A DNA stretch of 64,000 nucleotides from JAIEOG01 sp964519985 (GCA_964519985.1 CAZFMF010000011.1:1-64000), one strand, 5' to 3'. Positions 44,989 through 53,220 are shown, numbered from the stretch's first letter. Notes: generated by a model not told the origin, from the letters alone. A program made the numbers and translations.

Positions 44989-46922
44989 GTATCGCTAAAT
45001 CATATGTTCTCTGTGTGGACGATGATCCCAGAAACCTCCTGGCTTTGAAGGCCGTACTCGCCAATGTGGGGGCCAATCTCGTCATGGCCCGTTCCGGAGC
45101 CGAGGCGCTTGAAGCAGCCGGGGAACGTGAGTTTGCGGTGATTCTCCTCGACGTCATGATGCCCGACATGGACGGGATCGAGACGGCAAAACGGCTTCGC
45201 GAACTGGAAAACGCGAAGCATAGCCCGATCGTATTCGTTACCGCCTACCCATTGGATGAGATGCGAACCTTTCGCGGTTATGCCTTGGGCGCCGTAGATT
45301 ACATCCACAAACCAATTGGTACGGAAATTCTACAGTCTAAAGTTCGGGCATTCGTTCAACTCTTCGAGCTCCGTGAGCAGGTTAAAGAGCAGGCGATCAA
45401 TGAGATGCGGCAACGTTGGGAAACGATGCGCCTTCGGGAAGAGTTTGAACGTGAGGCGTTACTTCATCTTTTCGTCGATAATGTAAAAGATTACGGCGTT
45501 TTTTTTATCGATCCTGAAGGAGGCATCCACAACTGGAACCCGGCGTGCGAAAGTATCTTTGGATATCAGGAATCGGAAATTCTGGGGCGGGATTTTTCGA
45601 CTATCTTCGTACCCGAAGATGTGAATAAGAGGGTGCACCTTTTGGAGCTTGAAAAAGCGAAAGAAAAAGGTCGAGCGGAGGATGAGCGATGGCATCTGCG
45701 GAAAGACGGCACACGTTTTTGGGCGGACGGAGTGGTGACCCCGCTAAGAGACAAGAATGGAGAGCTACGAGGATTTTGTAAGCTGGTGCGTGACAATACT
45801 CGGCGGAAAGAGTGGGAGGAGACACTTAAAAGAAGTGAAGATCGCTTTAGAATGGCGGTCGACTCCGCGCGATTAGGCACGTGGGACTACGATCCGAAGA
45901 CGGGTAGCCTCGAGTGGTCCGATCGGGCGAAAGAGCTAGCCGGCCTCCCCGAGAATTCCACGGTAACTTACGAAACCTTTCTAGCTTCACTACACCCTGA
46001 AGATCGCCCTCGCGTCGAGCAAAGAATAGCAGAAGCCCTGAGCGGAAAAGCCGACGGGCAATACGCGATTGAGTACCGAACGGTGGGTTTAGTCGATAAG
46101 ATCATGCGGTGGCTCTATGTAAGGGGGAAAGTTTACACGGACGAGCAAGGCCTACCCACTCGTTTCATTGGAACGGTGATGGACATTACCGATGAAAAAA
46201 GAGCGGAAGAAGAACGAACGGCACTGATCGATAGCCTTAAGGGCTCGAATCGAGAGCTGGAAAGTTTTGCTTCTACGGCCTCGCATGATCTCCAGGAGCC
46301 ACTCCGAATGATCTCTATGTATCTTTCGCTTCTCGAACGTCGCTTTCAAGGAAGATTGGGAGAAGACGAAAAAGAATACATGCATTCGGTTGTGAATGCC
46401 TCAGATAGAATGAAGCGTCTCACAACGGATCTACTTAGTTATTCGAGGCTATTCGGTGAGAAAATCGACTCAGGGCCAGTAGACCTGAACTCCGCGCTGG
46501 AGAAGGCTCTGGAGAATCTAAGTCTGGCGATTGAGGAAAGTGGCGCCAGAATTACGCGAGACCGACTCCCAATGATTCGCGGGAACGGCACGCAGTTAGT
46601 CCAGCTTTTCCAAAATCTTATCTCGAACGCAATCAAGTACCAAACGAGAAAATCCCTTCCGGAAATTTCTATATCGGCAATGCGACAAGACCAACAATGG
46701 ATAATTGCAGTTAAAGACAATGGTATAGGTTTCGATATGGAGCACTCCGGGAAGATTTTTGACGTCTTTCAACGTCTTCATTCCCGCACGGAATATGCTG
46801 GATCAGGACTTGGTCTCTCCACTTGTAGAAAAATCGTGGAGCATCATCAGGGAAGAATCTGGGCGGAGTCAGCGCCAGCCGATGGCTCGACATTTTACGT
46901 TGCCCTTCCCGTTTCCGAGTGA
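44985..46922 (+). CDS. Sensor histidine kinase (REC-PAS-PAS-HK)
   Basis: The 645-residue soluble protein has a receiver (about 5-125, D56 in LLDVMMPDMDG), two PAS domains (about 155-275 and 285-405; the second ends with a PAC-type RFIGTVMDITDEK), and a kinase core with a SHDLQEP H-box (H434) and ATP-binding motifs (DNGIGFD, GSGLGLSTC). It is the last gene of the operon and is followed, 51 bases on, by the 16-base palindrome. Confidence 0.93.
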   Translation: MSIAKSYVLCVDDDPRNLLALKAVLANVGANLVMARSGAEALEAAGEREFAVILLDVMMPDMDGIETAKRLRELENAKHSPIVFVTAYPLDEMRTFRGYALGAVDYIHKPIGTEILQSKVRAFVQLFELREQVKEQAINEMRQRWETMRLREEFEREALLHLFVDNVKDYGVFFIDPEGGIHNWNPACESIFGYQESEILGRDFSTIFVPEDVNKRVHLLELEKAKEKGRAEDERWHLRKDGTRFWADGVVTPLRDKNGELRGFCKLVRDNTRRKEWEETLKRSEDRFRMAVDSARLGTWDYDPKTGSLEWSDRAKELAGLPENSTVTYETFLASLHPEDRPRVEQRIAEALSGKADGQYAIEYRTVGLVDKIMRWLYVRGKVYTDEQGLPTRFIGTVMDITDEKRAEEERTALIDSLKGSNRELESFASTASHDLQEPLRMISMYLSLLERRFQGRLGEDEKEYMHSVVNASDRMKRLTTDLLSYSRLFGEKIDSGPVDLNSALEKALENLSLAIEESGARITRDRLPMIRGNGTQLVQLFQNLISNAIKYQTRKSLPEISISAMRQDQQWIIAVKDNGIGFDMEHSGKIFDVFQRLHSRTEYAGSGLGLSTCRKIVEHHQGRIWAESAPADGSTFYVALPVSE

Positions 46923-46972
46923 CGGCACGGGACCGAATCTTCCCATTGCTTTCGAACGAGGTAGTAAGCGCC

Positions 46973-46988
46973 ACTCCGGCGCCGGAGT
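46973..46988. repeat. Perfect 16-bp palindrome ACTCCGGCGCCGGAGT, copy 5 of 5
   Basis: It lies 51 bases after the last gene of the signalling operon and before ung. Here the palindrome extends to 22 bases (GCC added at the left, GGC at the right). Confidence 0.85.
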
Positions 46989-47062
46989 GGCGATTCGGCA
47001 GGGTGCCGCGCCGCGATTCCTTCGCTTGTCGGGTCACCATCCACGGCGCTATACCGGAATTC

Positions 47063-47773
47063 ATGAATGAAACGTCCGGCACCGCGCGATTTCCCCAGAA
47101 CCTTCCGCCCCAATGGCGTAGCCACCTCTCGGCGGAGGCGGAAAAGGACTACTTCACCGGGCTAACCCGATTCCTGCGTTCGGAATACCAGAGCGGAAAG
47201 AAGATCTTTCCATCGCGCGATCACATTTTGCGGGCGCTGCAGGCAATTGATTACGATCGGGTGAAGGTCGTCATCCTGGGACAGGATCCCTATCACGGCG
47301 ATGGTCAGGCGATTGGCCTTTGTTTCGCCGTTCCAAATTCCTTAAAGCCCAAGCCACCGAGCCTGATGAACATCTTCAAGGAGATTACTTCCGATCTCGG
47401 CAAGCCGGTAAACCCGCAAGAGTCGGAACTTTCCCACTGGGTGGATCAAGGGGTTTTGCTCCTCAATACCGTGCTTTCCGTTCGCCAGGGACAAGCGCAC
47501 TCGCACAAGGAAAAAGGTTGGGAGTGCTTTACCGACCGAGTCATCACCCTGCTCAACGAACGCGAAAAGCCCTTGGTCTTTATCCTTTGGGGCTCGCCGG
47601 CTCGGAAGAAAAAAGCCCTGATCACCAATCCCAAGCACCGCATCTTGGAATCGGCTCACCCTTCTCCCCTTTCGGCTTACGCGGGCTTCTTCGGTAGCCG
47701 TCCCTTTTCCCGCGCCAATGCGATTCTGGAAAGCTGGGGCGAGACGCCGATCGACTGGGAAATCACGCGCTAA
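47063..47773 (+). CDS. ung: Uracil-DNA glycosylase
   Basis: The 236-residue protein has all the family-1 UDG motifs: water-activating GQDPYHG (D is the catalytic residue), LLLNTVLSVR, LVFILWGSPARKK and the DNA-intercalating HPSPLSAYAGFFGS. It removes uracil from DNA in base excision repair. ATG 47063 gives the usual length; the open frame to 46919 is not needed. It lies directly after the accessory stretch and looks like the return to core genes. Confidence 0.97.
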   Translation: MNETSGTARFPQNLPPQWRSHLSAEAEKDYFTGLTRFLRSEYQSGKKIFPSRDHILRALQAIDYDRVKVVILGQDPYHGDGQAIGLCFAVPNSLKPKPPSLMNIFKEITSDLGKPVNPQESELSHWVDQGVLLLNTVLSVRQGQAHSHKEKGWECFTDRVITLLNEREKPLVFILWGSPARKKKALITNPKHRILESAHPSPLSAYAGFFGSRPFSRANAILESWGETPIDWEITR

Positions 47774-47799
47774 CGGTCCCCTTCTGACACCGCCCCTCG

Positions 47800-47858
47800 G
47801 CAAAAGATCCCAACTCGCCACCACCCTTCGTGCCTGAAGTCGGTGGCAAGTCTTTTGC
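47800..47858. repeat. Imperfect inverted repeat upstream of the outer-membrane-like protein
   Basis: GCAAAAGA...ACT.GCCACC and GGTGGC.AGT.CTTTTGC pair across a loop of about 20 bases. It sits between ung and the gene at 47883 and could end transcription of ung or form a 5' leader structure. Confidence 0.45.
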
Positions 47859-47882
47859 TCTACCACCCCTCGGGGAGGGCCA

Positions 47883-48752
47883 ATGCCTAAGAACAAAAGT
47901 TCACGGTTTGGGTTCGAGTTTGGATTTGAGTTTGGGAAAGTCGCACTATTGGGACTTCACTTGGTGGGGACGGCGCAACTGCTGGCGGAAGTCGCGGGGA
48001 CGTCGTCCGCGGAAGTGACCGCACCGACGAGTAAAGCGGTAGCGGGCGTCGATATTCGCCCGTCGTGGGATCCGGCAACGGGGGTGCTGCGCTCAGAAGA
48101 CTCGGTGGAGTTGGGGTACCAGTTTCGTCCGGGACGGCAGGTGACTTACGTTCAGGCGTTCAATACCCATTTAACGACTCCGGGGTCGGAACAACGCTTC
48201 GGTTCCAAGCTAGACCGCGGCTATATCCGAACGTCGCTCAGCAAGCTTGCCGAGGACGCATCGTTGGGACTGAGTCTCAGTTACCAAAACCGAATTTATC
48301 TGCCGACCGCCGACTATGATCAGGCGGCCGGCATGATCACCTTGGTACGTAACTACGTTACGCTTACCAAGGTGATTTCGGATCGGGTCTCGGTTTCGCT
48401 CGTGGAAATGCCTATTCTGCAAGCGTATAGCCGCGCGGGCACGGTAGGGGCGACGGGAGCGTCGGCAAACTCGATCTTCGAAAACCGGGTTTATCTCATC
48501 GGATATTTCAAACTCAGTTCGAAGTTCTCGCTCTCGGTACCGCTGATGTTCCACCAAACCCGCTACGCGGATTTTCAGGCGGGGGCGAAGAACAATGCGG
48601 CGTGGACGCTGTTTCTGTGGACGTATCCAGAACTCACCTACAGCCTCACCGACACCACTTCGCTAGGGCTTGCCTATTACAGCGGAGACTTGCTGAAGGC
48701 GGAGGGGTGGAAAACGGGGACGTTCCAGTTTGCCGTGACCGCCTATCTTTAA
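47883..48752 (+). CDS. Outer-membrane beta-barrel-like protein of unknown function
   Basis: The N-terminus (MPKNKSSRFGFEFGFEFG) with an in-frame GFEF repeat leads into a signal-like hydrophobic stretch (LLGLHLVGTAQLLA). The rest is made of alternating, glycine- and tyrosine-rich strands (GLSLSYQNRIYLP, FSLSVPLMFHQTRYAD, TSLGLAYYSG) and ends in a beta-signal-like FQFAVTAYL, so it is probably an outer-membrane beta-barrel of 10-12 strands. The family is not recognised. GGGGAGGG lies just before the ATG. It converges on the next gene and shares its terminator. Confidence 0.75.
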   Translation: MPKNKSSRFGFEFGFEFGKVALLGLHLVGTAQLLAEVAGTSSAEVTAPTSKAVAGVDIRPSWDPATGVLRSEDSVELGYQFRPGRQVTYVQAFNTHLTTPGSEQRFGSKLDRGYIRTSLSKLAEDASLGLSLSYQNRIYLPTADYDQAAGMITLVRNYVTLTKVISDRVSVSLVEMPILQAYSRAGTVGATGASANSIFENRVYLIGYFKLSSKFSLSVPLMFHQTRYADFQAGAKNNAAWTLFLWTYPELTYSLTDTTSLGLAYYSGDLLKAEGWKTGTFQFAVTAYL

Positions 48753-48772
48753 AGACTTAAGGGGGACGATGA

Positions 48773-48807
48773 CCACGCTGGGCGCCTCTTGCCCGGCGTG
48801 GTTATTT
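48773..48807 (+). terminator. Strong intrinsic terminator between convergent genes
   Basis: CCACGCTGGGC (48773-48783) and GCCCGGCGTGG (48791-48801) form an 11-pair stem with one T-G pair and a seven-base loop, followed by TTATTT. It ends the plus-strand gene at 48752 and lies immediately at the stop of the minus-strand gene at 48802. Confidence 0.75.
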
Positions 48808-50298
48808 GACTGGAACGTAATAGCATTTCCCGGTGGCTTTGTTGCAAACTCTTCGGGTCGCCCGAGTGGGGACCGGGGCTCCGACTTGCGGAACCCGACA
48901 TCCCGCACCACTACAAGCGGGAACGGCGACCTGCGGAACGCCACAAGCCCCGCCTTGGCAAACAGGTTGGACGGTCGTCGAATGGCTTTGGGCGGATTTC
49001 TGGACGGACTGCTCTTCGAGCCGTTTCTGATAATAGCTTTCCGTGCCGGGCTCACTGAGAATTTGCCCCAGCCCAATCGCCGGGGACTGACTCGAGAGGG
49101 ACCAACCATCGGGCGCGCTCGCCGTCGGTGATTTTGTCACCGTGGCGCTCATATAGACCGTACCCGAATCACCGCTTACCCGCGCAATCTCCTGCCGGTA
49201 GAAAGCCGAATAGTCTTTGCCCCTTTCCGTATTGGCCAATTTGGACTCCGCATGCCTAAAGAAATCCTCCACCTCGCGCACATCCCGAAACTGAAGTGGA
49301 ACCCCATCCTTGCCCGTGAAGTATTTCGAGGGGATGGAATGCAGCTGGGACATTGCGGAAGGCGGGCCGGCCACCGTCATCACCGCGGATGGGTTACGCG
49401 CACTCACCGCCCAGTTGCCCCAGGACGTCGGCCTCCCAAATTTTTCTACCATTTTTGGATCGTTGGGAGCCCCAGCCCTGACCCAATCATTGAATTGCTT
49501 CATGTGCGGTAAAGAAGTGCCCTCCCAATGCTCACCGAAAGCTCGAGTAAACGCGTCATTGGGAAGGAGACGGGCTTGAAGGTTTTTCGTGAACAGCGCC
49601 TTCTCTTTGGTCGCCGCTTTTTCAAAATATTCGGAAAGCGCGTAGCTGCCCGCTTTCGTCTTCAATGTCGTGGCGAGTTCTTGGCGATCGCGTAGCGTGG
49701 ACATCAGCTCCGACATCGCGCGGCCGGCCCCAGCGGGGTCCGCTTTAAGGAGATTTTGAATTTTCTGTAGTCGCAACGCCGCCGCATCGGCGCTCTCCCC
49801 CGTGCGCGCCGCAATTTCTTTGGCGGCGAGTCCGTGCTGCCGGGTGTTTCCTTGAATCAATTCCTCGGTTCCCTTGGGAAGATTCCCGGCTTTGATCGCC
49901 TTGATGTTTTCCTTAAAAAACCTACCGAAGTCTTTTTGGTAGGTATAGATATTCGACAACGCTTTCGCGTCACTCCCGACAAGTTTTTGCACCTCATCGA
50001 GTTTTCCGCTCTCGAGCGCTTGCTTCAGATCGGGGTGCTCCTCCAAACCGCTCAAGTCCCCCTTAGGATCCGCGATGGTTTTTTTCGCCCATTCGGCCGA
50101 TTTCCGCTTCAGCGCTTCAAGCTTCTGACGCTCCACTTCTTCGGCTGAAGGCGCCGCATTACGGTCGACCGTGGTGGTGTTTGGGCCGGTGGGCTCGCTC
50201 CCATAGTTCGCTTCGGGTTCAGCGTGCTTCTTTTCATCGGCCGTCGCGCTTAGCGCAATGCATAAAAAAAAGGCAAAGAAGATTGGAACGGATCTCAT
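48802..50298 (-). CDS. Secreted protein of unknown function with Cys-rich C-terminal repeats
   Basis: A signal peptide (MRSVPIFFAFFLCIALSATA) precedes a charged helical region (about 60-250: SAEEVERQKLEALKRKSAEW). A middle domain (about 250-420) is not recognised. The C-terminus has two related units, CQGGACGVPQVAVPA and CSGAGCRVPQVGAP, and ends CNKATGKCYYVPV. The Cys-rich tail may hold disulphides or bind metal outside the cell. It lies 32 bases downstream of the OMP gene on the same strand, so it could belong to the redoxin operon. Confidence 0.75.
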   Translation of the reverse strand: MRSVPIFFAFFLCIALSATADEKKHAEPEANYGSEPTGPNTTTVDRNAAPSAEEVERQKLEALKRKSAEWAKKTIADPKGDLSGLEEHPDLKQALESGKLDEVQKLVGSDAKALSNIYTYQKDFGRFFKENIKAIKAGNLPKGTEELIQGNTRQHGLAAKEIAARTGESADAAALRLQKIQNLLKADPAGAGRAMSELMSTLRDRQELATTLKTKAGSYALSEYFEKAATKEKALFTKNLQARLLPNDAFTRAFGEHWEGTSLPHMKQFNDWVRAGAPNDPKMVEKFGRPTSWGNWAVSARNPSAVMTVAGPPSAMSQLHSIPSKYFTGKDGVPLQFRDVREVEDFFRHAESKLANTERGKDYSAFYRQEIARVSGDSGTVYMSATVTKSPTASAPDGWSLSSQSPAIGLGQILSEPGTESYYQKRLEEQSVQKSAQSHSTTVQPVCQGGACGVPQVAVPACSGAGCRVPQVGAPVPTRATRRVCNKATGKCYYVPVK

Positions 50299-50329
50299 TC
50301 CCGCATTGTAACACCCGCCACGAAGCGGT

Positions 50330-51208
50330 TCAGCGATCCCATCGCGTTTGGACGAGCAGGCTCACCGACCGCGAGAGCGGAACGCCGCGAGACGGCAAAA
50401 GCGTCGCATCCGAATAGAGCGCCCCCACGGAAAGCGTTTCGGCGGCGAGATAGGAAAGCTGGGCGGTAATGGGAGCGGAAAACTGGCTCGAACTCGCGGC
50501 CGTGATCAAACCCGTAGTCCGCACCGGCCCTTCGAAAACCGCCGAGAGCATTAAACCAAACCGAAAATCCTCGTAGCTCCATCCCCCGCCGAACGAAACC
50601 GAGGCCCCAAGCGCCGGCGCCAGGTGCAGTGTACCGGCCGACGTTTCCCAATCGCGCGCGATCGGCTGATGCGCTTCACCCAGCAAAACCGCATCCCAGC
50701 TTCCCCAGGTTTTTTGCGCCAGCGCCCCGAGTGTGAGTGTCCAGTAGCCGCGACCGAGAGCATCGACTTGGTAGAGCGAAGCGGAATGAAAGGGGGCGCG
50801 CCCAGTGGGCAGCGTGACGCTCGCGAAAGCCACCACCTTTGGTTTCCAGCGCGAATAACTCCAGAGCGGAACGGCTTCATAACCCACCATCAAACCCGCA
50901 TCGCCGAGACCGAGCGCTTCGGCCGAGGAACCATTGCGCGATCGCGCCCGCCGCGCGACGGGAACGCTCACCCCCAGTTGCCAACGATCGGAAATCAACG
51001 TCGCAAAATCCAGCCGCAAAGTTTGGCGCGTTTCCGAATCACCGGCGCCGCGGGGAACAAAAGCGCCTACGTCGGAAGCTTCGCCCACTACGCTTGCCAA
51101 TAGCGTGGTGGCGGTGAGCTGCATCCGCTCATCGCCCGAGATCAGCGCCGGAAAAAGATTACCGGACCCGCAGCAGGCGGCGGCTAATAGCAGCCGGGGA
51201 GCCGTCAT
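50330..51208 (-). CDS. Outer-membrane transporter-like protein (CCGSG N-terminus)
   Basis: ATG 51208 is chosen. A longer frame to GTG 51310 overlaps the lipoprotein stop, but its extra codons are built from the REP-like repeat. The mature N-terminus (LLLAAACCGSGNLFPALISGDERMQLTATTL) marks a group of orphan outer-membrane proteins; the rest consists of alternating strands (ISDRWQLGVSVPVARR, YEDFRFGLMLSAVFEGP) and ends SVSLLVQTRW, as in beta-barrels. It could be an OMP or a surface lipoprotein through the Cys pair. It is last in line after the epimerase, redoxin and lipoprotein genes. Confidence 0.72.
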   Translation of the reverse strand: MTAPRLLLAAACCGSGNLFPALISGDERMQLTATTLLASVVGEASDVGAFVPRGAGDSETRQTLRLDFATLISDRWQLGVSVPVARRARSRNGSSAEALGLGDAGLMVGYEAVPLWSYSRWKPKVVAFASVTLPTGRAPFHSASLYQVDALGRGYWTLTLGALAQKTWGSWDAVLLGEAHQPIARDWETSAGTLHLAPALGASVSFGGGWSYEDFRFGLMLSAVFEGPVRTTGLITAASSSQFSAPITAQLSYLAAETLSVGALYSDATLLPSRGVPLSRSVSLLVQTRWDR

Positions 51209-51252
51209 GGCCAGCCCTATCGCAACGGCGACCGCGCGGCTTCGCCGTGTGG

Positions 51253-51285
51253 GATTGCTTCGGGCCTGAAGGCGCTCGCAATGAC
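51253..51285. repeat. REP-like dispersed repeat, copy C
   Basis: GATTGCTTCGGGCCTGAAGG-CGCTCGCAATGAC is the reverse-oriented form of the repeat at 6583 and 53727. It lies between the lipoprotein stop and the ATG of the OMP gene, inside an otherwise tight operon. Confidence 0.7.
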
Positions 51286-51306
51286 GGAAAGCTCGCAAAG
51301 ACTGTT

Positions 51307-51801
51307 TCACTGGACCACGAGATCGATGGAGCTGCGATCCGCGGCGGGACCTTTGCCCAATTGGATATAAAGGATGTACTCACCCGGAGCCAGGCGAATA
51401 TCCTCCGCCCGATAGGCCCCACCGATTTCCCGTAAGTCGAGATTGGTGACCGTTTTACAACACTTCATCACGACGAATGCCTGTGGCGGAGCGTGAGGGG
51501 CCACGGCAGTGCGGGTCGCATCCGCTTTCGGCCAGAATCGGACTTCAAACGCGGCCGGTTGATCCGCCGTAATCGGCGCATCCCATTGGATATCGCCCGA
51601 GAGCGCAGCCACCTTAAAACTCAAGTCGGGTGCACGATAGGCCGGCGTCGCGCCTTCGACGACCTTCGGCGCCCCGGCTTCCGTCGAGACCGGCGCCGGA
51701 GCGACCGGAAAATCGATGCTATCGCGATGAGCGATTTTCTCCCCCCCGCAACCTAAGAACAGCAAAAGTCCGAGGACAAAAAACGAGATAGGCCGCTTCA
51801 T
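51307..51801 (-). CDS. Lipoprotein of unknown function (164 aa)
   Basis: ATG 51801 opens a lipoprotein signal (MKRPISFFVLGLLLFLGCGG, lipobox LFLGC). A flexible Pro/Ala-rich linker leads to a beta-sandwich-like domain with a Cys pair (FVVMKCCKTVTNLDL) and an acidic/aromatic C-terminus. The Cys pair could bind a metal or form a disulphide with the redoxin encoded one base upstream. I recognise no family. It is probably anchored in the inner or outer membrane facing the periplasm. Confidence 0.75.
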   Translation of the reverse strand: MKRPISFFVLGLLLFLGCGGEKIAHRDSIDFPVAPAPVSTEAGAPKVVEGATPAYRAPDLSFKVAALSGDIQWDAPITADQPAAFEVRFWPKADATRTAVAPHAPPQAFVVMKCCKTVTNLDLREIGGAYRAEDIRLAPGEYILYIQLGKGPAADRSSIDLVVQ

Positions 51802-51802
51802 C

Positions 51803-52318
51803 TTATCTCCTAATCGCGCAACCCACCGCGCGCGCTTCCGCTTTGGCGACTTTACGGCCGGCCAGTACATCGCCCAAGGCATCCCGCAAATAGTGCCGAT
51901 TAGCCCGCTCTACGTCACGACTATCATCTACACCGCCGCGATAGACAACCTCGCCTTGGGCGATCACGAAAGCGTGGGGCGTGTTCAATGCGTCAAACGC
52001 ATCGGCCCAGGCGTGCTCCCTTTCGGCGATCACCGGAAAGGGCAAACTGCCGTTGCGAAAATGCGCCGGCGCATCGGGCGCGTCGCCCGACACCACGCCC
52101 AAAAAGCGCACCCTCGGATTTTGCTGGGCCAAAGTGGCCAACGCCGACTCGTGACCACGAGAACAGGGGCAAGACGGGGATAAAAAAACGACCACGCTGG
52201 GTCCGGCCTGCGCGCTCCAACTCAGCGCTTTTCCGTTGCGCAGGTCGATGCCGCTAAAATCCAACGGCACCGCGTGCGCGGACAGCACCGTGGTGATCGC
52301 GAGCAGCAGAAGTCTCAT
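51803..52318 (-). CDS. Secreted redoxin (AhpC/TSA-thioredoxin fold)
   Basis: The start ATG 52318 overlaps the epimerase stop by four bases and opens a signal peptide (MRLLLLAITTVLSAHA). The active-site strand VVVFLSPSCPCSRGHE has CPC in place of CxxC. The remaining core (LGVVSGDAPDAPAHF, TPHAFVIAQGEVVYRGGVDD) is the AhpC/TSA redoxin fold, and the C-terminus ends AVGCAI, which often carries a conserved Cys in this subgroup. It probably does thiol-disulphide exchange in the periplasm. The lipoprotein with a Cys pair follows one base later and may be its partner. Confidence 0.82.
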   Translation of the reverse strand: MRLLLLAITTVLSAHAVPLDFSGIDLRNGKALSWSAQAGPSVVVFLSPSCPCSRGHESALATLAQQNPRVRFLGVVSGDAPDAPAHFRNGSLPFPVIAEREHAWADAFDALNTPHAFVIAQGEVVYRGGVDDSRDVERANRHYLRDALGDVLAGRKVAKAEARAVGCAIRR

Positions 52319-53220
52319 CCCCCGGTTTCCTCGAGCCATTGCACGTAGTCCTTCACCGCGGCGGTAAAGCCCCACTGGGCTTCAAACCCTAACCGCGCTT
52401 TGGCTAATGCGATATCCGCGTGGGTATTGCCCTGGTACGTCGCGGTGTCATAGGGCATCGGAAAATATTCGGGCTTCAGCGAACGCCCCATCGCTTCGCT
52501 CAGCGCCGCGACGAGCTCATTAAACGTCGTCGCCACTCCGGAACCGACGTTGTAAACGCCGCTGGGTGCCGTCAGTGCCGCCAGATTCGCGCGCACGACA
52601 TCTTTGACGTAGATGAAGTCGCGCTTTTGCTCGCCCCACTCAAAGATTCGAGGGGGCTTTCCGGCTTTCACTTGCCGGTACAGGTGGTAAACCATCGAAG
52701 CCGCCCGCCCCTTCGCGGCTTCCCGTGGGCCGAAAACATTGAAATACCGCAATCCGATGACGTCCGCTTCACGGCCGTAACGCAACGCAATTTCGTCCAT
52801 CTGCCATTTCGATCTTCCGTAAGCGGTCAGCAGATGCTTTTCCTGGTCTTCGCGCATCGGCGTCGGACCGTTGCCGTACAGACCCGCGGTGGAAGCGTAA
52901 ACGAGCCGGCACTTTGCCTTCAAACTGATATCGAGCAGGCGCTGAAACCCCGCGACATTTTTTTCGAGGACTTCGGCGTCATTCGGGTGGCGGGGATCGG
53001 TGATGTCACCATGGTGAAAGACCGCATCCCAAGGCCCTTCGGCGGCAAAAGCTTGGGTCACATCGGCCTCGATCAGACGGCCGCGAAAGCCGGCCAGGTT
53101 TGCCCGCGACCCCGTCTTAAAGGAGTCGACGGCCACCACTTCCGCGCCCTGCGCTTCGAGCTCCAAAACCAGATTCGAGCCGATGAAACCCGAACCGCCG
53201 GAAACCAAATATCTGGGCAT
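52315..53220 (-). CDS. ADP-heptose epimerase-like NAD-dependent sugar-nucleotide epimerase (HldD-type)
   Basis: The short-chain epimerase has the NAD-binding YLVSGGSGFIGSNL, the catalytic STAGLYG with Tyr-xxx-Lys in YGRSKWQMDE, and FNVFGPRE...GRAASMVYHLY. The last group and the overall pattern match ADP-glycero-manno-heptose 6-epimerase, which makes the heptose of the LPS core; other nucleotide-sugar epimerases are possible. At 301 aa the length is normal. It is the first gene of the four-gene set with the redoxin, lipoprotein and OMP genes. Confidence 0.85.
   Translation of the reverse strand: MPRYLVSGGSGFIGSNLVLELEAQGAEVVAVDSFKTGSRANLAGFRGRLIEADVTQAFAAEGPWDAVFHHGDITDPRHPNDAEVLEKNVAGFQRLLDISLKAKCRLVYASTAGLYGNGPTPMREDQEKHLLTAYGRSKWQMDEIALRYGREADVIGLRYFNVFGPREAAKGRAASMVYHLYRQVKAGKPPRIFEWGEQKRDFIYVKDVVRANLAALTAPSGVYNVGSGVATTFNELVAALSEAMGRSLKPEYFPMPYDTATYQGNTHADIALAKARLGFEAQWGFTAAVKDYVQWLEETGG

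Noticed and set aside
21149..46988. The 16-bp palindrome as a normal intrinsic terminator
   Set aside because: No T-run follows any of the five copies, one copy is in a divergent promoter region, and the true terminator at 48773 looks quite different.
51690..51710. GACCGGCGCCGGAGCG as a sixth copy of the palindrome
   Set aside because: Only the inner part matches; it lies inside the lipoprotein coding sequence and is explained by codons for Gly, Ala and Pro.
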